DNA from: Lewinellaceae bacterium
GTDB lineage: Bacteria > Bacteroidota > Bacteroidia > Chitinophagales > Saprospiraceae
Assembly (NCBI GenBank): GCA_020636225.1
Contig: JACJYI010000003.1
Span: forward strand, 682,001 to 746,000
Length of the DNA stretch: 64,000 nt
Reading direction: 5' to 3'
A program made the translations under genes and the position numbers. Below are positions 59,636 through 64,000 of this stretch, piece after piece. The notes under the pieces were generated by a model. The model saw only the letters and a program-made list of their open reading frames with translations, had not been told where the DNA came from and ran no database searches. Positions within the stretch are counted from its first letter, which is position 1; every line of letters starts with the position of its first letter.

Positions 59636-60147
59636 TTATTTCGAAGTGGGAAATCGGAAAGCGGAAAGCGGAAAGCGGAAAGCGGAAGTCGGAAGACGGA
59701 AATCGAAAAACCGAGGACCCCAGCCTTCCGGCTGGCAGGGAAGATGGAAGACGGAAGACGGAAGACGGAGGCCGGAGGCCGGAGGACCGAGGACCTGACC
59801 TTGCCTGAATTTGGTTGCCCCTGGTGGTTGCAAAAGGGGGTTTTGGGTTATTTCGAAGTGGGAAATCGGAAGTCGGAAGGCGGAAATCGGAAAAACTGAC
59901 CTTGCCTGAAATTGGGTACACCTGGTGGTCGTAAAAAGGGTTATTGAGTTACTTCGTATTTCGACTGCCCGGAAAACCCCGGAGGGGTTGAACATGAATA
60001 GCCCCGGGTGAAACCCGGGGTATCCAACAGAGGTGCCCTACAACCACGGAGTGGTTGAATATTTTCGAGAATCACTCAATCAGGGCAATTGAAAACAAAA
60101 ACCAATACGAAGGCGTGTGTTGGAATGGGAGGAGAGAACGTATTGGG
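59636..60147 (+). repeat. Composite repeat, copy A (7-bp arrays plus hairpins)
   Basis: This is the first of three long direct copies. Order: 8 heptads of GGAA-type (59649-59704); CCGAGGACC with palindrome CAGCC-TTCC-GGCTG; 8 more heptads (59739-59794, GGAAGAC/GGAGGCC); CCGAGGACC; a ~60-bp unit (cttgcctgaat.. cctggtggtt..) that occurs twice with a third heptad block between; then hairpins AACCCC-GGA-GGGGTT and CCCCGGGT-GAA-ACCCGGGG; and an ACCACGGAGTGGT palindrome. No coding function: all frames encode heptad-driven low-complexity peptides. Confidence 0.9.
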
Positions 60148-60598
60148 ATTTTTCGAAGTGGGAAGTCGGAAATCGGAAATCGGAGAACCGAGGACTCCTG
60201 CCTTCCGGCTGGCAGGGAAGACGGAAGACGGAAGACGGAGGACCGAGGACCTGACCTTGCCTGAATTTGGTTGCCCCTGGTGGTTGCAAAAGGGGGTTTT
60301 GGGTTATTTCGAAGTGGGAAATCGGAAGTCGGAAGGCGGAAATCGGAAAAACTGACCTTGCCTGAAATTGGGTACACCTGGTGGTCGTAAAAAGGGTTAT
60401 TGAGTTATTTCGACTGCCCGGAAAACCCCGGAGGGGTTGAACATGAATAGCCCCGGGTGAAACCCGGGGTATCCAACAGAGGTGCCCTGCAACCACGGAG
60501 TGGTTGAATATTTTCGAGAATCACTCAATCAGAGCTATTGAAAACATCAACCAATACGAAGGCGTGTGTTGGAATGGGAGGAGAGAAGGTATTGGGGT
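60148..60598 (+). repeat. Composite repeat, copy B
   Basis: The same module order as copy A on the same strand, but with fewer heptads in the first block (3 instead of 8) and without the GGAGGCC heptads. From the CCGAGGACC boundary to the end near GGAGGAGAGAAGG it is almost identical to copy A, so duplication is recent. It follows copy A directly in tandem. Confidence 0.9.
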
Positions 60599-60712
60599 AT
60601 TACGAAGTGGGAAGTCGGAAGTCGGAAAGGGGAAGGATTGACCGAAGACTGACAACTGACAACCGACAACTGACCAAAATGCTTTATCTTCCTTGGCAAG
60701 ACCAATAGATCT
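60599..60712 (+). repeat. Partial composite repeat and spacer before the GNAT gene
   Basis: A third start of the unit (acgaagtgggaagtcgg..., three GGAA-type heptads) runs into a different short repeat, ACTGACAACTGACAACCG, with an ACTGACA/ACCGACA heptad-like period of 7. The unit then stops and the acetyltransferase gene begins at 60713. A TATCTTCC element lies about 30 bp before that start. Confidence 0.75.
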
Positions 60713-61258
60713 ATGGTGCTGATACAAACCGAGCGATTGCGCCTGCGCACCTGGGATGCGGGCGACCTGGATCGTTTTGCCGAGATCAATGCGGATCCGG
60801 ATGTGATGCAGTTTTTTCCGGCTCCGTTATCCCGGGAAGAGACCGCTGCGATGATCCAGCGGCTCCAAGCGCATCAGGAAGAACACGGATTCTGTTTCTG
60901 GGCTGTCGACCATTTGTCAGACAACCGCTTGATTGGCATGATCGGGTTGAGTCGACCTGTCATGAAGACCTGGTTTACCCCGTGTGTCGAGATCGGCTGG
61001 CGTCTCCATCCTTCAGTGTGGCGCCAGGGCATAGCCACCGAAGGAGCGAAGGCCTGCCTGGCATATGCCTGGGAGACATTGGGGCTGGACGAGGTTGTCT
61101 CCTTCACGGCGACAACAAATCTTGCCTCCCAGGGAGTGATGAAAAAGATCGGGATGCAGGAGGCGGGTTACTTTGACCATCCTCTGCTTCCGGCAGGGCA
61201 TCCCTTGCAACAACATGTTCTGTTCCGTGTAAGAAGAGAAGATGTTTTGCCAACATGA
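60713..61258 (+). CDS. GNAT-family N-acetyltransferase (RimJ/RimL-like)
   Basis: This 181-residue acetyl-CoA-dependent acyltransferase begins MVLIQTERLRLRTWDAGDLDRFAEINADPDVMQFFP. The acetyl-CoA motif A region is EIGWRLHPSVWRQGIATEGAKACLAYAWETLGLDEVVSFTATTNLASQGVMKKIGMQE, typical of the Acetyltransf_3 (RimJ/RimL) branch. It acts on an amino group of a protein N-terminus or small molecule; the substrate is not predictable. It is a two-gene unit with the cupin gene (27-bp gap), and the pair is bracketed by copies of the composite repeat. Confidence 0.9.
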   Translation: MVLIQTERLRLRTWDAGDLDRFAEINADPDVMQFFPAPLSREETAAMIQRLQAHQEEHGFCFWAVDHLSDNRLIGMIGLSRPVMKTWFTPCVEIGWRLHPSVWRQGIATEGAKACLAYAWETLGLDEVVSFTATTNLASQGVMKKIGMQEAGYFDHPLLPAGHPLQQHVLFRVRREDVLPT

Positions 61259-61285
61259 TCTCCTGTGTTCAATAAATCATCCATC

Positions 61286-61612
61286 ATGGACCACCCGCAT
61301 ATCCCCTTGGCACAAGCACTGGCTGCTTTGAGCGAATCGAAACAACTGTTCAAGACGTTCTTTCAGCATGGGACCTTGTCGATCGAGCTGTATCAACCTG
61401 AAGGCGAAGACCGGCAACAGCCGCATCTTCAGGATGAGGTGTATGTCGTGGCCCGTGGGGAAGGGACCTTTCTCGTCTCCGGGATCCGGGTCGCCTTCCA
61501 GGCCGGGGATGTCCTGTTCGCTCCCGCAGGGGCTGAACATCGGTTTGAAACCTTCAGTGATGATTTCCTGGTTTGGGTGATCTTTTATGGGCCGGAGGGG
61601 GGAGAGGGGTGA
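61286..61612 (+). CDS. Small cupin-domain protein
   Basis: This 108-residue single-domain cupin has motif 1 PHLQDEVYVVARGEGTFLVSG (H and E ligands at the usual spacing) and motif 2 VAFQAGDVLFAPAGAEHRFETFSDD. Such proteins bind a metal and often a small carboxylate or sugar. The start at ATG 61286 is taken after comparing with the upstream in-frame ATG 61265. Its stop codon (61610-61612) abuts the next copy of the composite repeat, so the 3' end of the gene may have been set by repeat insertion. Confidence 0.85.
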   Translation: MDHPHIPLAQALAALSESKQLFKTFFQHGTLSIELYQPEGEDRQQPHLQDEVYVVARGEGTFLVSGIRVAFQAGDVLFAPAGAEHRFETFSDDFLVWVIFYGPEGGEG

Positions 61613-62132
<520 letters not shown>

Positions 62133-62964
62133 GGAAGAGAAATGAACAAGCATTGCATGAACAATCAGTTAGCCCTGAAGGGGCGTCATCTCAAAGGGTT
62201 GGGCAGCGCCCAACCAAAGGATGCACGCAATTCCCTAAGCCCTGAAGGGGCGGAATCCTGCGCATGCTATCCCGTGTGAAAAGACTAGTCCAGGTGTCTA
62301 TAGATTCCCCGGCTCGAAGAGTGTTTCTTCCTGATCGCCATAACGCGATAACTCCTGAACTCCTCCACTTCTCGACTCATGGTCCAGGTGGGTGTTTTGT
62401 CACCCTGTTAGCAGTGCCGGCAAACCAATCGCCAAAGCAGATCTGCTTAGAATGGTAACCCCGGGCTACCTGATCGCCGCAGGGGATAAGCCAGGGGCTA
62501 TTGACGGGCAACCCTGGCGGACTTGGATTTCTTATCAATGGTTGATCAAATATCCCGAGCTGACCTCCTCCCGTGATCGAAAAGGCACGTGGGATCACAT
62601 TGAGTCTATCCGGGGCTAGGCATATGGAGTGTTGTGGGTTGAATGCCATGAAGAAGTTCCGCGCCGATGGGTGATCAGTGTGTCACAGAGACATGGGCCC
62701 TGCGCCTGGCATTGGTAAAGGTTCAACCCCTCCGGGGTTGGATGGTATATTGTTCTGTTACCCCGGGTTCCACCCGGGGCAATTCATATTGAACCCCTCC
62801 GGGGTTCGATATTCGCCGAGGTCATGATTGGAATCTACTCCAGCATTCGGAAAGAACCGCAGTTTATCAGACCACCGGCTGTCTACACAGATAGGCGAGT
62901 GTGGTTTTCGCTCTTCAGGTCAATCAACGAATCAACCTCCTCAACTCCTCCACTCCTCCACTCC
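62133..62964. other. Gene-free spacer with further repeat modules
   Basis: No gene can be supported here. Visible elements: two AGCCCTGAAGGGGC copies (62171-62184 and 62238-62251); the hairpin GGTTGGGC-AGC-GCCCAACC (62197-62215); an inverted copy of the double hairpin at 62717-62810; and two stretches of an 8-bp ACTCCTCC-like repeat (about 62352-62377 and 62940-62968). A short ORF near 62392-62619 has no recognisable product. Confidence 0.6.
62717..62810 (-). repeat. Inverted copy of the double-hairpin module
   Basis: Three hairpins lie in a row: CAACCCC-TCC-GGGGTTG (62724-62740), CCCCGGG-TTCCA-CCCGGGG (62761-62779) and GAACCCC-TCC-GGGGTTC (62791-62807). Read on the minus strand the order and sequence (AACCCCGGAGGGGTT, then ATGAATTGCCCCGGGTGGAA) match the hairpin module inside the composite repeats. 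It is therefore the same element family in opposite orientation, without heptad arrays. Confidence 0.85.
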
Positions 62965-63675
62965 TCAACCAATATGTCTGAGGAACTCATCCCGGGTCCG
63001 AGTTTCCAGGAATTTCCCGCCGTACTCCGCAGTGATCGTGCTGCTGCCCTGGTCCTCGATGCCACGGGAGCAGACACAGTGGTGCACCGCATCGACCATG
63101 ACCGCGACGTCCTGGGTCCCGAGGATCTCCTGGAGGTCGTGGGCGATCTGCATGGTCAGCCGCTCCTGGACCTGGGGGCGCTTGGCATAATACCGGGCGA
63201 TCCGGTTGAGCTTGCTCAAGCCGATGACCTTTCCCTTGGGGATATAGGCAATGTGCACCACACCGGTGATGGGCACGAAATGGTGCTCGCAATGGCTGTG
63301 CAGGGTGATATTCTTCTCCACCAGCATCTGGTGGTAGCCGAACTTGTTGTCGAACAGGGAGATGGACGGCTTGTTGGCGGGATCCAGTCCACTGAAGAAT
63401 TCTTCCACGTACATCTTGGCCACCCGACGCGGTGTGCCCCGAAGGCTGTCATCGGTGAGGTCCAGGCCCAGGGTTTCCATGATCTCCCGGAAATGCTTTT
63501 CGATCCGGACCATCTTCTGCTGATCGCTCAATACGAATGCGTCCGGCCGGAGAGGTGTATCCATGGAGGTGCCAATGTGGTCGTCTCCGATCTCCAGGTC
63601 CTTGATGATGGATCGCGGCTCCCAAATGGAGGTATGCGTATGACCGTTGGAGGTCGGGGTTTCTTCGAATTTCAT
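62965..63675 (-). CDS. folE: GTP cyclohydrolase I
   Basis: This 236-residue enzyme converts GTP to dihydroneopterin triphosphate, the first step to folate and pterins. It has a ~50-residue N-terminal extension, the core DSLRGTPRRVAKMYVEEFFSGLDP, the zinc ligands C129 and H132 (LHSHCEHHFVPITG) and C200 (VDAVHHCVCSRGIEDQGSSTITAEYGG), and IAYIPKGKVIGLSKLNRIARYYAKRPQVQERLT, the strongest family block. It is divergent from nothing in the window and lies 131 bp downstream of the pirin gene end on the same strand; its spacer holds an inverted repeat. Confidence 0.97.
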   Translation of the reverse strand: MKFEETPTSNGHTHTSIWEPRSIIKDLEIGDDHIGTSMDTPLRPDAFVLSDQQKMVRIEKHFREIMETLGLDLTDDSLRGTPRRVAKMYVEEFFSGLDPANKPSISLFDNKFGYHQMLVEKNITLHSHCEHHFVPITGVVHIAYIPKGKVIGLSKLNRIARYYAKRPQVQERLTMQIAHDLQEILGTQDVAVMVDAVHHCVCSRGIEDQGSSTITAEYGGKFLETRTRDEFLRHIG

Positions 63676-63732
63676 GGCTTGTCTTCCGTGTGTTCACCTC
63701 GAACACCCCATTGGAACACCTAATTGGGGATA

Positions 63733-63775
63733 TTGTTTAACAAAATGAATCAAGATGAGCCAAAACGTTAAACAA
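63733..63775 (-). promoter_or_regulatory. Candidate operator upstream of folE
   Basis: TTGTTTAAC (63733-63741) and GTTAAACAA (63767-63775) form a perfect 9-bp inverted repeat with 25 bp between arms, 58-100 bp upstream of the folE start codon. The arm plus GTTTTGG on the minus strand resembles an extended -33/-7 promoter. A dimeric regulator could bind here. No match to a named operator is claimed. Confidence 0.35.
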
Positions 63776-63806
63776 ATAGCAAATCTGCTCCGGTGGTAAC
63801 CGGGGA

Positions 63807-64000
63807 TCAGGAAAGAACCATGGGGATATCCATGAGCAGGATCCGGCTGTTGGTCGTCGCCGTGAACGTCAGTTCATCCGTATCCCAAACACCCAATCCG
63901 TCCCGGCGCTGCAGAGGCTGTCCGCTGATCTCGCCGCTGCCCTCGATCATGAAGGCATAGACACCGTTTCCTTTCCGTCGGATCGGGTATGTGGCGGATC
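63807..64000 (-). CDS. Pirin-family protein, C-terminal part
   Basis: This is the C-terminal 63 residues of a pirin (bicupin, quercetin 2,3-dioxygenase-like). The end GVYAFMIEGSGEISGQPLQRRDGLGVWDTDELTFTA and the closing SRILLMDIPM match the second cupin of YhaK-type pirins. The stop codon is at 63807-63809; the N-terminal metal-binding cupin is beyond the window edge. It is transcribed toward folE. Confidence 0.8.
   Translation of the reverse strand, partial: SATYPIRRKGNGVYAFMIEGSGEISGQPLQRRDGLGVWDTDELTFTATTNSRILLMDIPMVLS

Noticed and set aside
59595..60264. Several 70-140-residue ORFs on both strands in the repeat island
   Set aside because: They arise from the 7-bp arrays, occur in several frames on both strands, and have no start context or domain. 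I treat them as repeat DNA.
62392..62619. 75-codon plus-strand ORF between the repeats and folE
   Set aside because: No domain or signal peptide is visible, and codon use does not stand out. It could be a remnant, but there is no positive evidence.

Overview
The window looks like a chromosomal segment of a free-living, probably aquatic member of the Bacteroidota. Several secreted proteins carry type IX secretion (T9SS) C-terminal domains, both the type A sorting form and the gliding-motility/CHU_C type B form. Many genes have a Bacteroidota-style TAnnTTTG -7 promoter element. Coding sequence is GC-rich for the phylum (my estimate is mid to upper 50s percent), which produces many long antisense shadow ORFs. 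Saprospiria (Lewinella/Saprospira-like) is my best guess for the class; this is inference. I see no rRNA, tRNA, CRISPR array, prophage or intact insertion sequence.

Layout. 1-3.1 kb (minus): a cut M24 aminopeptidase, meaB, and a short methylmalonyl-CoA mutase small subunit. 3.2-5.2 kb: an iscS-iscU-iscA iron-sulfur operon. 5.3-9 kb: a small lipoprotein and a tricorn-like protease. 9-12.6 kb (minus): an aldehyde dehydrogenase, carotenoid desaturase and carotenoid hydratase operon. 12.7-16.4 kb (minus): a T9SS beta-propeller protein and a TMTC-like membrane protein with TPRs. 16.7-24.2 kb: an ECF sigma factor, outer-membrane and periplasmic proteins, a penicillin-binding-like serine hydrolase, a thioredoxin-like lipoprotein and an OmpA lipoprotein. 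24.2-31.3 kb: a GH3-family protein, an S41 protease, small membrane proteins, an ABM monooxygenase and a glycosyltransferase. 31.5-41.6 kb: a 1724-residue T9SS adhesin with seven tandem Ig/PKD-like repeats, a deiodinase-like T9SS protein, a fatty acid desaturase and a GH30 glycosidase. 41.7-46.6 kb: a bestrophin channel, a cation/proton antiporter, a T9SS protein and a DUF2177-DUF1295 pair. 46.7-53.1 kb (minus): a large PKD-type T9SS protein, an ICMT-like methyltransferase and an E2-like acyltransferase, among others. 53.3-59.6 kb: a second desaturase, a DEAD-box-type helicase, an exported Mn-type superoxide dismutase, a retropepsin/PDZ protein and an LPS-type glycosyltransferase.

59.6-62.8 kb is different. 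It is a mosaic of about 450-510 bp direct repeats built from arrays of a 7-bp unit (GGAAATC/GGAAGTC), palindromes and a double GC-rich hairpin. Two same-direction repeats bracket a GNAT acetyltransferase plus a cupin gene, and an inverted copy of the double hairpin lies near 62.75 kb. This repeat island is the least explained structure in the window. The window ends with folE (GTP cyclohydrolase I) and the 3' end of a pirin gene.

Themes: cell-surface and gliding-type secreted proteins, membrane lipid and carotenoid modification, and oxidative-stress handling (carotenoids, SOD, aldehyde dehydrogenase, iron-sulfur assembly).
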